Shown here: piece by piece, positions 34,031-42,830 of the stretch
Layout of the letters: each line of letters opens with the position of its first letter
How positions within the stretch are numbered: the stretch's first letter is position 1
NCBI GenBank assembly: GCA_018385425.1
Contig: JAHBAA010000047.1
Coordinates: forward strand, 1 to 43,996
From: Acetatifactor sp.
Lineage (GTDB): Bacteria > Bacillota > Clostridia > Lachnospirales > Lachnospiraceae
DNA length: 43,996 nt
Direction: 5' to 3'
Position numbers and translations under genes: made by a program
Notes under the pieces: model-generated
What the model was told of the DNA's origin: nothing
Seen by the model: the letters and a program-made list of their open reading frames with translations, nothing else
The model's database searches: none

Positions 34031-34783
34031 ATGATTATTATTAAGAATCAACAGCAAATCGAATTGATCAGGGAGTCCTGCAGGAGACTTGCAGTCGTTC
34101 ATCAGGAGTTGGAGCAATTTATCAAGCCCGGTATTTCCACAAAGGAGATTGATATCAAGGGAGATCAGCTGATCCGAAAGATGGGGGGTATTCCGAACTT
34201 CCTTCATTATAACGGATATCCCGCAAGCATCTGTGTCTCCGTGAATGACGAGGTTGTGCATGGTATCCCCGATAAGCATCATATTCTTCAAGAGGGCGAC
34301 ATAGTCAGCCTGGATGCAGGTATGATTTATAAGGGCTATCACTCCGATGCAGCAAGAACCCATGGAGTGGGTCAGATCAGCGAGGAGGCGAGGAAGCTGA
34401 TCGAAGTGACAAAGGAAAGTTTTTTTGCCGGTATGAAAGCAGCAGTTGCAGGCAATCATCTGTATGATATTTCCAATGCGATCGCCAACTATATTAAGCC
34501 CTACGGATACGGTATTGTCAGAGATCTGGTCGGTCATGGAGTGGGTACCAAGCTTCACGAGGATCCTCAGATCCCCAATTTCGCCCAGATCAAGCGCGGC
34601 CCCAGACTTCGCCCGGGAATGACGCTGGCAGTAGAACCCATGGTCAATATGGGACGGGCGGATGTTGTGTGGCTGGACGATGACTGGACAGTTGTGACAG
34701 AGGACGGTTCTTTATCGGCACATTATGAAAATACGATACTGATCACCGAGGATGGTGAACCCGAGATTTTGACCTTATATTGA
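34031..34783 (+). CDS. map: Methionine aminopeptidase, type I
   Basis: 250 aa. The five metal ligands can be placed: Asp in VSLDAGMIYKGYHSDAARTHGVG (two Asp), His in GHGVGTKLHEDPQIPN, Glu in TLAVEPMVNMG and Glu in SAHYENTILIT. It removes the first Met from new proteins. There is no N-terminal SEC-C extension, so this is the short type Ia form. AGGTAGGT precedes the start; the stop is close to the next gene. Confidence 0.97.
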   Translation: MIIIKNQQQIELIRESCRRLAVVHQELEQFIKPGISTKEIDIKGDQLIRKMGGIPNFLHYNGYPASICVSVNDEVVHGIPDKHHILQEGDIVSLDAGMIYKGYHSDAARTHGVGQISEEARKLIEVTKESFFAGMKAAVAGNHLYDISNAIANYIKPYGYGIVRDLVGHGVGTKLHEDPQIPNFAQIKRGPRLRPGMTLAVEPMVNMGRADVVWLDDDWTVVTEDGSLSAHYENTILITEDGEPEILTLY

Positions 34784-34797
34784 TGGGAGGGAAAAGC

Positions 34798-35064
34798 GTG
34801 GTAGGACAGTATGTGATTTCCAAAGCCGGACACGATAAAGGAACGATCTACCTGATCGTGGCTGAGGAAGGGGATAGAGTCTTTCTGGCAGACGGCAGAT
34901 CCAAGACCGTTTCCGCTCCCAAGAAAAAGAGCAGAAAGCATCTGCAGCCCATCAGTACCTTTGCAGAACCGGAGATCCTTCGGAAGCTACAGGAGGGGAT
35001 AACTCTTTATCCGGAAGAGATCAGAAGAGCCATCAGACAAATTGCGGATGACGAAACCGTATAA
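34798..35064 (+). CDS. KOW-domain RNA-binding protein (L14e-like), GTG start
   Basis: 88 aa if it begins at GTG 34798, six bases after GGGAGGG; the ORF track's earlier TTG/ATG starts at 34780/34783 have no such site. The N-terminus VGQYVISKAGHDKGTIYLIVAEEGDRVFLADGRSKTVSAPKKKSRKHLQPI is the KOW pattern of small proteins found next to infA and map in many Firmicutes, related to archaeal/eukaryal L14e. Likely binds RNA or ribosomes; exact role unknown. Confidence 0.8.
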   Translation: MVGQYVISKAGHDKGTIYLIVAEEGDRVFLADGRSKTVSAPKKKSRKHLQPISTFAEPEILRKLQEGITLYPEEIRRAIRQIADDETV

Positions 35065-35100
35065 TCAAACTATAAATCAAGGAATCATTGGAGGAAATGT

Positions 35101-35319
35101 ATGTCAAAGAGTGATGTAATTGAAATCGAAGGAACTGTTGTTGAGAAACTTCCCAATACGATGTTTCGCGTTGAGCTGGAGAACGGACACAGAGTGCTGG
35201 CCCATGTAAGCGGAAAGCTTCGCCAGAATCTGATTCGTATTCTTCCCGGTGACAAGGTGACAATGGAGCTGTCTCCCTATGATTTGAGCAAGGGACGCAT
35301 TATCTGGAGAGACAAGTAA
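35101..35319 (+). CDS. infA: Translation initiation factor IF-1
   Basis: 72 aa, exact family length. [70 protein letters not shown] is a full OB-fold IF-1, which blocks the A site during initiation. TGGAGGA precedes the ATG. It ends the adk unit, with a hairpin downstream. Confidence 0.98.
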   Translation: MSKSDVIEIEGTVVEKLPNTMFRVELENGHRVLAHVSGKLRQNLIRILPGDKVTMELSPYDLSKGRIIWRDK

Positions 35320-35361
35320 GTAATCGCCGACGGATGACAATATATTTGCAGGAAGAAACGG

Positions 35362-35401
35362 GGAATGTTCTGCTCTTTTCAGGCCAAAAGAGCGGCATTC
35401 C
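35362..35401 (+). terminator. Hairpin after infA, possible terminator
   Basis: GGAATG (35362-35367) with CATTCC (35396-35401) and GCTCTTTT (35372-35379) with AAAAGAGC (35386-35393), six-base loop. The following sequence TCTTGCTTTG is only moderately T-rich, so termination is likely but not certain. Confidence 0.55.
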
Positions 35402-35453
35402 TCTTGCTTTGTGAAAAAAACGAAAAAAAGATGAAAAACAGCGAAGAAAAAAC

Positions 35454-35482
35454 TTGCAATTTACTTTTGCATATGTTACGAT
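35454..35482 (+). promoter_or_regulatory. Promoter for rpmJ and the alpha operon
   Basis: TTGCAA (35454-35459), 17-base spacer, extended -10 TGTTACGAT (35474-35482), with an A-rich stretch upstream. Confidence 0.75.
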
Positions 35483-35515
35483 GTATAACGGTCTTTTTTG
35501 AAAGGAGGGTTTAAC

Positions 35516-35629
35516 ATGAAGGTTAGATCATCAGTAAAACCGATTTGCGAAAAGTGCAAAATCATCAAGAGAAAAGGACGCATCAGAGTAATCTGCGAGA
35601 ATCCTAAGCACAAGCAGAGACAGGGATAA
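35516..35629 (+). CDS. rpmJ: 50S ribosomal protein L36, zinc-ribbon form
   Basis: 37 aa, too short for the ORF track. The sequence begins [20 protein letters not shown] and ends [13 protein letters not shown], with C-x2-C ... C-x4-H zinc ligands. AAAGGAGGG precedes the ATG. L36 is small and rich in basic residues and sits in the 50S core near the 23S rRNA. It is the first gene after the alpha-operon promoter. Confidence 0.97.
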   Translation: MKVRSSVKPICEKCKIIKRKGRIRVICENPKHKQRQG

Positions 35630-35920
35630 TCACCGCTTGTTTTTGCCCGGTGGGCGAAGATAAGTCAAGTGAGTTCTTGTCTGAAGATTATGTGCGGCTG
35701 AGTTGATGCAGAGGCATCAATTTTCATAATACTTAGGATAGAGCTTACAGGAGATTACTTCTTGATACCGCTTCGAAAAGGATGTGGACAGATCGGATGC
35801 AAGTCCGGTTGGGTGAGAACCCCAATCAATTAGTAACTTTTAATGCGTGCAAATTCACAGACCAAACGCACGCAACGTGCAAAACGCATAAGCGAAGCAC
35901 AGAAAATGGAGGAAATGTAA
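35630..35920 (+). promoter_or_regulatory. Structured rpmJ-rpsM intercistronic region, candidate regulatory leader
   Basis: No gene in these 291 bases. Hairpins seen: GCCC-GGT-GGGC right after rpmJ; TTGATGC-AGAG-GCATCAA followed by TTTTC (35703-35725), attenuator-like; ATCGG/CCGGT; GGTTGGG/CCCAATC (35807-35827); and TGCGTGC/GCACGCA (35844-35874). The last arm can instead form GCACG-CAA-CGTGC (35868-35880), so two exclusive folds exist just before the rpsM ribosome binding site. Control of the alpha operon by a ribosomal protein is a plausible role. Confidence 0.5.
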
Positions 35921-36292
35921 ATGGCTCGTATCGCAGGTGTAGATTTACCTAGAGAGAAACGAATTGAGATCGGTTTGACCTATGTTTATGGAATCGGCAG
36001 ACCTACCGCTGACAAGATCTTGGCTGAAGCAGGTGTAGATCCCGATACCAGAGTGAGAAACATTACCGACGATGAGGTAAAGAAGATTACCGAAGCAATT
36101 GAAAAGCTTGGAGTGATGGTTGAGGGTGACCTTAGACGTGAGGTTGCACTGAACATCAAGAGACTTCAGGAGATCGGCTGCTATCGTGGTATCCGTCATC
36201 GTAAGGGTCTGCCCGTTCGTGGACAGAACACCAAGAACAATGCTAGAACTCGTAAGGGTCCTAAGCGTACCGTTGCAAACAAGAAGAAATAA
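35921..36292 (+). CDS. rpsM: 30S ribosomal protein S13
   Basis: 123 aa. [45 protein letters not shown] and the C-terminal [36 protein letters not shown] are typical of S13, whose tail reaches the P-site tRNA. GGAGG lies eight bases upstream; an ATG-TAA pair stands directly before the start codon and is probably without function. Confidence 0.98.
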   Translation: MARIAGVDLPREKRIEIGLTYVYGIGRPTADKILAEAGVDPDTRVRNITDDEVKKITEAIEKLGVMVEGDLRREVALNIKRLQEIGCYRGIRHRKGLPVRGQNTKNNARTRKGPKRTVANKKK

Positions 36293-36374
36293 GGCTGACG
36301 AAGATCGATTCGGCTTGTTGTTTTGCACAGCGGCGTAACTGTAGACAATGATTAGAAAGTAGGTTAGTTTAAAA

Positions 36375-36770
36375 ATGGCTAAACAGGTTGCAAAGAAAGT
36401 AACAAAGAAGCGCGTTAAGAAAAACGTTGAACGCGGACAGGCACATATCCAGTCTTCCTTTAACAATACGATCGTTACATTGACAGACAGTCAGGGTAAC
36501 GCTCTCAGCTGGGCAAGTGCAGGTGGTCTGGGATTTAGAGGTTCAAGGAAATCTACTCCATATGCTGCACAGATGGCAGCAGAGACAGCTACAAAGGCTG
36601 CTTTGGTACATGGACTGAAATCCGTTGACGTATTTGTAAAGGGTCCTGGTTCAGGACGTGAGGCTGCAATCAGAGCACTCTCTGCATGCGGTCTTGATGT
36701 AATCAGTATCTGTGATGTAACACCGGTTCCTCACAACGGATGCCGTCCTCCCAAGAGACGTCGCGTTTAA
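36375..36770 (+). CDS. rpsK: 30S ribosomal protein S11
   Basis: 131 aa. [49 protein letters not shown] and the C-terminal [17 protein letters not shown] are the S11 pattern; the Asn-Gly in the tail is the site that forms isoaspartate in E. coli S11. The upstream site is weak (GTAGGTTAG), unusual for this operon. Confidence 0.98.
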   Translation: MAKQVAKKVTKKRVKKNVERGQAHIQSSFNNTIVTLTDSQGNALSWASAGGLGFRGSRKSTPYAAQMAAETATKAALVHGLKSVDVFVKGPGSGREAAIRALSACGLDVISICDVTPVPHNGCRPPKRRRV

Positions 36771-36862
36771 TCACAATACCTCATTCAGGTAATGAAACCA
36801 ATCATGTTGGAAGAAGGTGCTCGCGAGGGCACTGTAAACATCTATATTAAAGGAGAAAAGAA

Positions 36863-37456
36863 ATGGCAGTAAATCGCGTACCCGTATTGAAGAGATGTCG
36901 TTCCCTTGGCCTTGAGCCCGCATATCTGGGTTATGACAAGAAGTCTAAGAGACAGAATGCAAGAGCAGGAAAGAAAGTAAGTGAATATGGACTTCAGCTT
37001 CGTGAGAAGCAGAAGGCTAAGTTCATCTACGGCGTTCTGGAGAAGCCTTTCAGAAACTACTACGAGAAGGCTGATAGAATGAAGGGCATGACCGGTGAGA
37101 ACCTGATGGTTATGCTGGAGTCCAGACTGGACAGCGTTGTATTCAGAATGGGATTTGCAAGAACAAGAAGAGAGGCCAGACAGATCGTTGACCACAAGCA
37201 CGTTCTTGTAAACGGAAAGGTAATCAATATTCCTTCTTATCTGATCAAGGCCGGTGATGTGATCGAGATCAAGGAGAAGGCAAAGAGCATGCAGAGATAC
37301 AAGGATATCGCTGAGGTAACCGGCGGCAGACTTGTTCCTGAATGGATGGATGTTGACACCGAGAACTTTAAGGGAACCATTAAGCATCTTCCTACCAGAG
37401 AGATGATCGATGTTCCTGTCGACGAGATGCTTATTGTCGAGTTGTACTCTAAGTAA
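36863..37456 (+). CDS. rpsD: 30S ribosomal protein S4
   Basis: 197 aa. The N-terminus (MAVNRVPVLKRCRSLGLEPAYLGYDKKSKR) lacks the cysteine zinc knuckle of some S4 proteins. The S4 RNA-binding domain LESRLDSVVFRMGFARTRREARQIVDHKHVLVNGKVINIPSYLIKAGDVIEI is clear at about 90-145. S4 starts 30S assembly and, in B. subtilis and E. coli, represses translation of its own transcripts. AAAGGAG precedes the ATG. Confidence 0.98.
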   Translation: MAVNRVPVLKRCRSLGLEPAYLGYDKKSKRQNARAGKKVSEYGLQLREKQKAKFIYGVLEKPFRNYYEKADRMKGMTGENLMVMLESRLDSVVFRMGFARTRREARQIVDHKHVLVNGKVINIPSYLIKAGDVIEIKEKAKSMQRYKDIAEVTGGRLVPEWMDVDTENFKGTIKHLPTREMIDVPVDEMLIVELYSK

Positions 37457-37559
37457 GCCCTGCTTGCCTCTGAGGTCATTAGTTTGTTGCTTCTGCAGCA
37501 GATTTTTGGCTTCGGAGTGCTTGTGTCTATAAACAAAATTCAAAAGGAGGGTATTCGCA

Positions 37560-38516
37560 GTGTTTGATTTTGAGAGACCTAATATTGAGGTTGTTGAGAT
37601 TTCAGAAGACAAGAAGTACGGCAAGTTCGTCGTTGAGCCTTTGGAAAGAGGTTACGGTATCACTCTTGGCAACTCTTTGAGAAGAATCATGCTTTCTTCC
37701 CTTCCCGGCGCAGCTGTTAGCCAGATCAAGATCGACGGCGTTCAGCATGAGTTCAGCTCCATCCCCGGGGTGAAGGAGGATGTTACCGAGATCATTATGA
37801 ATATCAAGAGTCTTGCGATCAGAAACAACAGCGAGACCAAGGAAGTGAAGACTGCATACATTGAGTTCAATGGAGAAGGTACTGTATATGCTTCCGATAT
37901 TCAGGCTGACCAGGATATCGAGATCTTGAATCCCGACCTTGTGATCGCTCATCTGAGCGGTAAGGATACCAAGTTCTATATGGAACTGACCATCACTGAG
38001 GGACGCGGATATGTAAGTGCTGACAAGAATAAGCACGAGGATCTTCCCATCGGCGTCATCGCTATCGATTCTATCTACACTCCCGTTGAGCGAGTGAATA
38101 TGACTGTACAGAATACACGTGTTGGCCAGGTTACCGACTACGATAAGCTGACCATGGATGTATATACCAACAGTTCTTTGGCTCCCGACGAGGCTGTAAG
38201 CCTTGCTGCAAAGGTACTGAGCGAACATTTGAGCCTCTTCATTGACCTTTCCGAGAATGCTAGGACCGCAGAGGTTATGGTTGAGAAGGAGGACGATGAG
38301 AAGGAGAAGGTTCTCGAGATGAGCATCGATGAGCTGGAGCTTTCCGTTCGTTCTTACAACTGTCTGAAGAGAGCAGGTATCAATACTGTAGAAGAATTGT
38401 GCAATAAGACATCTGAGGATATGATGAAGGTTCGTAATCTGGGACGTAAGTCTCTGGAAGAGGTTCTTGCGAAACTGAAAGAACTGGGCCTTCAGCTGAG
38501 CCCCAGCGAGGATTAA
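37560..38516 (+). CDS. rpoA: RNA polymerase alpha subunit (GTG start)
   Basis: 318 aa. The start is GTG, nine bases after AAAGGAGGG, and gives (M)[52 protein letters not shown]. The N-terminal domain dimerises to start polymerase assembly; the C-terminal domain (about 250-315, [49 protein letters not shown]) contacts UP elements and activators. A 103-base gap separates it from rpsD, with no obvious promoter. Confidence 0.98.
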   Translation: MFDFERPNIEVVEISEDKKYGKFVVEPLERGYGITLGNSLRRIMLSSLPGAAVSQIKIDGVQHEFSSIPGVKEDVTEIIMNIKSLAIRNNSETKEVKTAYIEFNGEGTVYASDIQADQDIEILNPDLVIAHLSGKDTKFYMELTITEGRGYVSADKNKHEDLPIGVIAIDSIYTPVERVNMTVQNTRVGQVTDYDKLTMDVYTNSSLAPDEAVSLAAKVLSEHLSLFIDLSENARTAEVMVEKEDDEKEKVLEMSIDELELSVRSYNCLKRAGINTVEELCNKTSEDMMKVRNLGRKSLEEVLAKLKELGLQLSPSED

Positions 38517-38650
38517 TTGTAGGATACCCGTGATCGGTAAAACCAAAGAGTTCGGTTGCGGTTTATCTCTAGTGGCTGTGAACGCATTCGGTGTATAAGT
38601 CCAAAGCGCATTGCCGGATGTACCATGAAAAGAGAAAGGAATATAAAAAA

Positions 38651-39208
38651 ATGGCAAAGTACAGAAAACTCGGAAGAACTTCTTCCCAGAGAAAAGCATT
38701 ACTCAGAAACCAGGTTACAGCTCTTTTGACCTACGGTAAGATCGTTACCACCGAGGCTAAGGCTAAGGAAGTAAGAAAGATCGCAGAGGGACTGATCGCT
38801 CTGGCTGTTAAGGAAAAGGATAACTTCGAGATGGTTACCGTTTCCGCAAAGGTTCCTGTGAAGGACGCTAACGGCAAGCGTGTGAAGGAAGTTGTAGACG
38901 GTAAGAAGGTTACAAAGTTTGAGACTGTTGAGAAGGAGATCAAGAAGGATCTTGCTACCCGTTCTCATGCACGTCGTCAGATGCTGAAGGTTCTCAATCC
39001 TGTAACCACTTCCCTGGTAAAGGATAAGGACGGCAACAATGTTACTTCCAACAAGAAGAAGGACAAGAAGGAAGTTGATTTGGTAGCAAAGCTGTTCGAT
39101 GAGTACGGCACCAAGTACGCAGATCGCAAGGGTGGTTATACCAGAATCATCAAGATCGGTCAGCGTAAGGGTGATGCTGCTATGGAAGTAGTACTTGAGT
39201 TGGTTTAA
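38651..39208 (+). CDS. rplQ: 50S ribosomal protein L17, long form
   Basis: 185 aa from ATG 38651, well above the roughly 115-130 residues of most bacterial L17. The first part (MAKYRKLGRTSSQRKALLRNQVTALLTYGKIVTTEAKAKEVRKIAEGLI) and the end (YGTKYADRKGGYTRIIKIGQRKGDAAMEVVLELV) are standard. Two lysine-rich insertions lie between: about residues 58-100 (VTVSAKVPVKDANGKRVKEVVDGKKVTKFETVEKEIKKD) and about 117-140 (TTSLVKDKDGNNVTSNKKKDKKEVD). L17 sits near the tunnel exit. A terminator follows. Confidence 0.96.
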   Translation: MAKYRKLGRTSSQRKALLRNQVTALLTYGKIVTTEAKAKEVRKIAEGLIALAVKEKDNFEMVTVSAKVPVKDANGKRVKEVVDGKKVTKFETVEKEIKKDLATRSHARRQMLKVLNPVTTSLVKDKDGNNVTSNKKKDKKEVDLVAKLFDEYGTKYADRKGGYTRIIKIGQRKGDAAMEVVLELV

Positions 39209-39231
39209 TCTGACTGAACAATGAATGAAAT

Positions 39232-39264
39232 AAGGAACCGGCATCATAGGGTGCCGGTTCTTTT
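39232..39264 (+). terminator. Rho-independent terminator after rplQ
   Basis: GAACCGGCA (39235-39243) pairs with TGCCGGTTC (39252-39260), eight-base loop, followed by TTTT. It ends the alpha operon. Confidence 0.9.
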
Positions 39265-39289
39265 GCGTGGCAGTGCATTAACGTCCTGC

Positions 39290-39318
39290 TTGCAAAAAGA
39301 TACCGGTTTGGATATAAT
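39290..39318 (+). promoter_or_regulatory. Promoter for ecfA1-ecfA2-ecfT-truA
   Basis: TTGCAA (39290-39295), 17-base spacer, TATAAT (39313-39318), shortly after the rplQ terminator. Confidence 0.82.
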
Positions 39319-39363
39319 AGAGGATAGTATTTTTTTTGAGCATACGGCCGGAGGGTGAGAAAG

Positions 39364-40242
39364 ATGGAGATTATCCGAGCAAAGGATGTCACATATGAAT
39401 ATAGTAAGCGCGACGAAGAGGGCAATGAGATCGGTGTCAACACTGCGGTGAATCAGGTAAGTCTGGAGGTCAGACAGGGTGATTTCATTGCGATTCTTGG
39501 ACATAATGGTTCCGGAAAATCCACACTGGCAAAGCATATCAATGCCATCCTGACACCCACGGAGGGTACGGTTGTTGTAGATGGGATGGATACGAGGGAT
39601 GAAGAGAAGGTCTGGCAGATCAGACAGACTGCAGGCATGGTCTTCCAGAATCCGGACAACCAGATCATCGGTCAGATCGTAGAGGAGGACGTTGGTTTCG
39701 GCCCGGAGAACATGGGGGTCCCGACCAAGGAGATCTGGGAGAGAGTGGAGGAGAGTCTGAAGGCTGTGGGAATGTATGGGTACAGACTGCATTCTCCCAA
39801 TAAGCTTTCCGGAGGACAGAAGCAGCGCGTCTCCATTGCAGGAGTGCTGGCGATGCATCCCAAGTGTATTATCTTAGATGAACCCACTGCAATGCTGGAT
39901 CCCAACGGCAGAAAGGAAGTTATCCGGGCGGCCAGAGCGCTGAACGATGTAGAGGGCATTACGATCATTTTGATCACTCACTATATGGAGGAGATCATTC
40001 ACGCAGACCGCGTATTTGTCATGGATCAGGGGAAAATTGCCATGCAGGGTACCCCGAAGGAGGTATTCTCCAGAGTGGAAGAGCTTCAGCGGTTGAGGCT
40101 TGATGTGCCGCAGGTGACTTTGGTTGCGTATGAACTGCAGAAGAGGGGAATCCCTCTCCCGGATGGCATTTTGACGGTGGATGAACTTGCCGAGGCACTT
40201 GCTGCTGTCAGAGCGAAGAATTTAGAATCAGGAAAGGTATGA
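39364..40242 (+). CDS. ecfA1: ECF transporter ATPase A1
   Basis: 292 aa from ATG 39364 (CGGAGGG nine bases upstream). ABC motifs: [10 protein letters not shown]-loop VFQNPDNQI, signature [13 protein letters not shown], Walker [13 protein letters not shown] and the switch His in LITHYMEE. With EcfA2 and EcfT it forms the energy-coupling module shared by several vitamin- and metal-binding S components. No S-component gene is next to it, so this is a group II (shared) module. The next gene starts six bases after the stop. Confidence 0.95.
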   Translation: MEIIRAKDVTYEYSKRDEEGNEIGVNTAVNQVSLEVRQGDFIAILGHNGSGKSTLAKHINAILTPTEGTVVVDGMDTRDEEKVWQIRQTAGMVFQNPDNQIIGQIVEEDVGFGPENMGVPTKEIWERVEESLKAVGMYGYRLHSPNKLSGGQKQRVSIAGVLAMHPKCIILDEPTAMLDPNGRKEVIRAARALNDVEGITIILITHYMEEIIHADRVFVMDQGKIAMQGTPKEVFSRVEELQRLRLDVPQVTLVAYELQKRGIPLPDGILTVDELAEALAAVRAKNLESGKV

Positions 40243-40248
40243 GGAACG

Positions 40249-41124
40249 ATGCCTATTACATTGGAGCATGTCAGCTTAATCTATGACCAGGATACGCCGC
40301 ACAGTATCACCGCTTTGGATGATGTCAGTCTGGAGATACCCGACGGACAGTTTATCGGAATTATCGGACATACCGGTTCCGGCAAGTCTACACTGGTACA
40401 ACACCTGAACGGTCTGATCAAATGTACTTCCGGTACGATCTGCTTTAACGGTCAAAATGTGGATGAGAAGGGTTTTGACAAAAAAATGCTGCGCAGCAAG
40501 GTGGGACTGGTCTTTCAGTACCCCGAGCATCAGCTGTTTGAGATCGATGTTTTTTCCGACGTGTGTTTCGGTCCTAAGAATCTGGGACTGCCCCAGGAGG
40601 AGATCGAAGCCCGGGCAAAAGAAGCACTTCAGAGTGTGGGCCTTTCCGAGGAGTTCTATAAGCAGTCTCCCTTTGAACTCTCCGGAGGACAGAAGAGGAG
40701 AGTTGCGATCGCCGGTGTGCTTGCCATGAAACCCCAGATCTTGATTCTGGACGAGCCCACTGCCGGATTGGATCCACAGGGAAGAACGGAGATACTGGAG
40801 CTGATCAAGGAGATGCAGATAAAAACCGGTATGACGATACTGCTTGTGTCCCACAGCATGGATGATGTGGCGGAGTATGTGGACAGGATCATCGTGATGA
40901 ATCACGGAAAAGTCATGTTTGATGATGCGCCGAAGGCCGTCTTTCAGCATCACGAGGAATTGGAACAGATCGGTCTGTCCGCTCCCCAGGTAACTTATAT
41001 TTGCCATCGGTTGAAGGAGCAGGGTTTGGATGTGGATACCGACGTCACCACTCTTTCCGAGGCGGTTGACAGCATCTATCATGCATTGCAGCCGGGGACA
41101 CCCCGGGCAGAAAATGGCCTGTAA
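40249..41124 (+). CDS. ecfA2: ECF transporter ATPase A2
   Basis: 291 aa, second ATPase of the module: GHTGSGKST, Q-loop VFQYPEHQLFEIDVFSDVCFGPKNLGL, signature LSGGQKRRVAIAG, Walker B ILILDEPTAGLDPQG and SHSMDDVAEY. The VFQYPEHQLF segment separates the A2 type from A1. It pairs with EcfA1 beneath EcfT in the cytoplasm. AGGAACG is a modest ribosome binding site. Confidence 0.95.
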   Translation: MPITLEHVSLIYDQDTPHSITALDDVSLEIPDGQFIGIIGHTGSGKSTLVQHLNGLIKCTSGTICFNGQNVDEKGFDKKMLRSKVGLVFQYPEHQLFEIDVFSDVCFGPKNLGLPQEEIEARAKEALQSVGLSEEFYKQSPFELSGGQKRRVAIAGVLAMKPQILILDEPTAGLDPQGRTEILELIKEMQIKTGMTILLVSHSMDDVAEYVDRIIVMNHGKVMFDDAPKAVFQHHEELEQIGLSAPQVTYICHRLKEQGLDVDTDVTTLSEAVDSIYHALQPGTPRAENGL

Positions 41125-41145
41125 GCAAAGGGCAGAGGAGTAGTT

Positions 41146-41961
41146 ATGCTGAGAGACATTACTTTAGGACAATATTATCAGACAGATTCGGTGATACACA
41201 GACTGGATCCCAGAGTGAAGCTATCGGGTACCATACTGTTTATCCTTTCGCTTTTTTTCTTCAAAAACTATATCGGTTACCTGGTGGCCGCTGCCTTTTT
41301 GGCGCTTGTCATAAAACTGTCCCACGTTCCCTTCAAATTTATGATCAAGGGCATGAAGGCGATCGTTTTTCTGCTGGCGATCACCGTCTGCTTTAATCTG
41401 TTTCTGACACCCGGTGAGACGCTTGTGGCATTGGGGAAGCTCACCATCACAAAGGAGGGCTTGTCTGCGGCAATTACCATGGCGGTGAGATTATCTATGC
41501 TGATCATCGGCTCCTCCATTATGACGCTGACTACCACACCGAATCATCTGACCGACGGTATGGAGAAGGGACTTCGCCCGCTGAAGAAGCTGCATGTTCC
41601 GGTCCATGAGATCGCTATGATGATGTCCATAGCACTGCGTTTCATTCCCATTCTCATGGAGGAGACAGACAAGATCATGAAGGCACAGATGGCAAGAGGA
41701 GCGGATTTTGAGAGCGGAAGCCTGATTCGCAGAGCCAAGGCGATGGTGCCCCTGCTTGTGCCGTTGTTTATTTCCGCCTTCCGCCGTGCCAATGATCTGG
41801 CTATGGCGATGGAGGCCAGATGTTATCGGGGCGGAGAAGGAAGAACCAAGATGAAGCCGCTCGTCTACGGGAAGCGGGATCATCTTGCCTATCTGTCTTT
41901 GCTGGTTTATATGATCGTTTCCATCTGTTTGGGCAGACTGAGTGTGCCCGGTATATTCTAA
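41146..41961 (+). CDS. ecfT: ECF transporter transmembrane subunit EcfT
   Basis: 271 aa with about five to six membrane helices. LDPRVKLSGTILFILSLFFFKNYIGYLVAAAFLALVI is the typical start. The two Ala-Arg coupling motifs are present: MARGADFESG and MEARCYRGG, where the second usually reads ARGY. They link the membrane part to the two ATPases. RBS GCAGAGGAG lies ahead. Confidence 0.94.
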   Translation: MLRDITLGQYYQTDSVIHRLDPRVKLSGTILFILSLFFFKNYIGYLVAAAFLALVIKLSHVPFKFMIKGMKAIVFLLAITVCFNLFLTPGETLVALGKLTITKEGLSAAITMAVRLSMLIIGSSIMTLTTTPNHLTDGMEKGLRPLKKLHVPVHEIAMMMSIALRFIPILMEETDKIMKAQMARGADFESGSLIRRAKAMVPLLVPLFISAFRRANDLAMAMEARCYRGGEGRTKMKPLVYGKRDHLAYLSLLVYMIVSICLGRLSVPGIF

Positions 41962-41994
41962 TCTTTGTCTGCGGACAGAGAGGAAGGCTCAGAT

Positions 41995-42753
41995 ATGGGT
42001 AAGAAAAGAGTACGTCTGACGGTTGCCTACGACGGAACCAATTACCACGGCTGGCAGCTGCAGAAAAACGGAGTTTCCATAGAGTCGGTTTTGAACGAGG
42101 CGTTGAGCAGCCTGTTTCGGGAGGAAATCAAGGTGATCGGCGCCAGTCGCACCGACTCCGGTGTTCATGCTCTTGGAAATATCGCAGTGTTTGATACGGT
42201 TAGCCCTATGCCGGCAGAGAAGGTGTCTTATGCACTGAATCAGAGATTGCCGGAGGATATCCGCATTCAGAAGTCCGAGGAAGTGGCAGAGGATTGGCAC
42301 CCCAGGCGTTGTGTGAGTCGAAAGACCTACGAATATCGCATTTACCGCGGAGAGTTCCCCATGCCGGTGAAAAGGCTGTACGCCTACTTTACCTACAATC
42401 CTCTGGATGTGGAGAAGATGCGGCTTGCCGCAGAGTATCTGGTGGGAGAACATGATTTCAGGAGCTTTTGCCAGACGGGTGCAGTGGTGGAGTCGACTGT
42501 TCGAACCATCTACAGTATCGAGGTGGAAGAACAGGGGACAGACATTGTGATCCGGGTCGTAGGAGGAGGCTTCCTCTACAATATGGTTCGGATCATCGCC
42601 GGTACCCTGATGGAGGTAGGCAGAGGAAGATATGAGCCGGAGCATGTGAAGGAGATCCTGAACGCATGCGACCGATCCACCGCCGGACCCACGGCACCTG
42701 CCAACGGACTGACGCTGGTTGGCTATGAGTTTCCCGAGGAGACTTCTCCATAG
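41995..42753 (+). CDS. truA: tRNA pseudouridine synthase A (positions 38-40)
   Basis: 252 aa from ATG 41995 (AGGAAGG upstream). RVRLTVAYDGTNYHGWQLQKNGVSIESVLNEAL is typical of TruA, and the catalytic Asp lies in GASRTDSGVHALGN. HDFRSFCQTGAVVESTVRTIYSIEVEEQ and GGGFLYNMVRIIAGTLMEVGRGR complete the family pattern. It modifies U38-U40 of many tRNAs. It closes the ecf unit; no strong terminator is seen before the rplM promoter. Confidence 0.96.
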   Translation: MGKKRVRLTVAYDGTNYHGWQLQKNGVSIESVLNEALSSLFREEIKVIGASRTDSGVHALGNIAVFDTVSPMPAEKVSYALNQRLPEDIRIQKSEEVAEDWHPRRCVSRKTYEYRIYRGEFPMPVKRLYAYFTYNPLDVEKMRLAAEYLVGEHDFRSFCQTGAVVESTVRTIYSIEVEEQGTDIVIRVVGGGFLYNMVRIIAGTLMEVGRGRYEPEHVKEILNACDRSTAGPTAPANGLTLVGYEFPEETSP

Positions 42754-42795
42754 AAGAAACAGACGAAAACAAACAAGAAATAACGGAAAAACATC

Positions 42796-42824
42796 TTGAC
42801 AGGCATTGAAAGTTATTATATAAT
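42796..42824 (+). promoter_or_regulatory. Consensus sigma-A promoter for rplM-rpsI
   Basis: TTGACA (42796-42801), 17-base spacer, TATAAT (42819-42824): a perfect consensus, the only one found in the window. Confidence 0.92.
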
Positions 42825-42830
42825 TTATGA

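Noticed and set aside
35780-35830. Resemblance of GATGCAAGTCCGG...GAGAACCCC to a riboswitch or group II intron piece
   Set aside because: No complete known riboswitch core or intron domain V could be drawn; kept only as part of an unassigned structured leader.
35915-35920. ATG-TAA start-stop pair directly before rpsM
   Set aside because: It is only two bases from the Shine-Dalgarno core, too close for initiation; probably chance.
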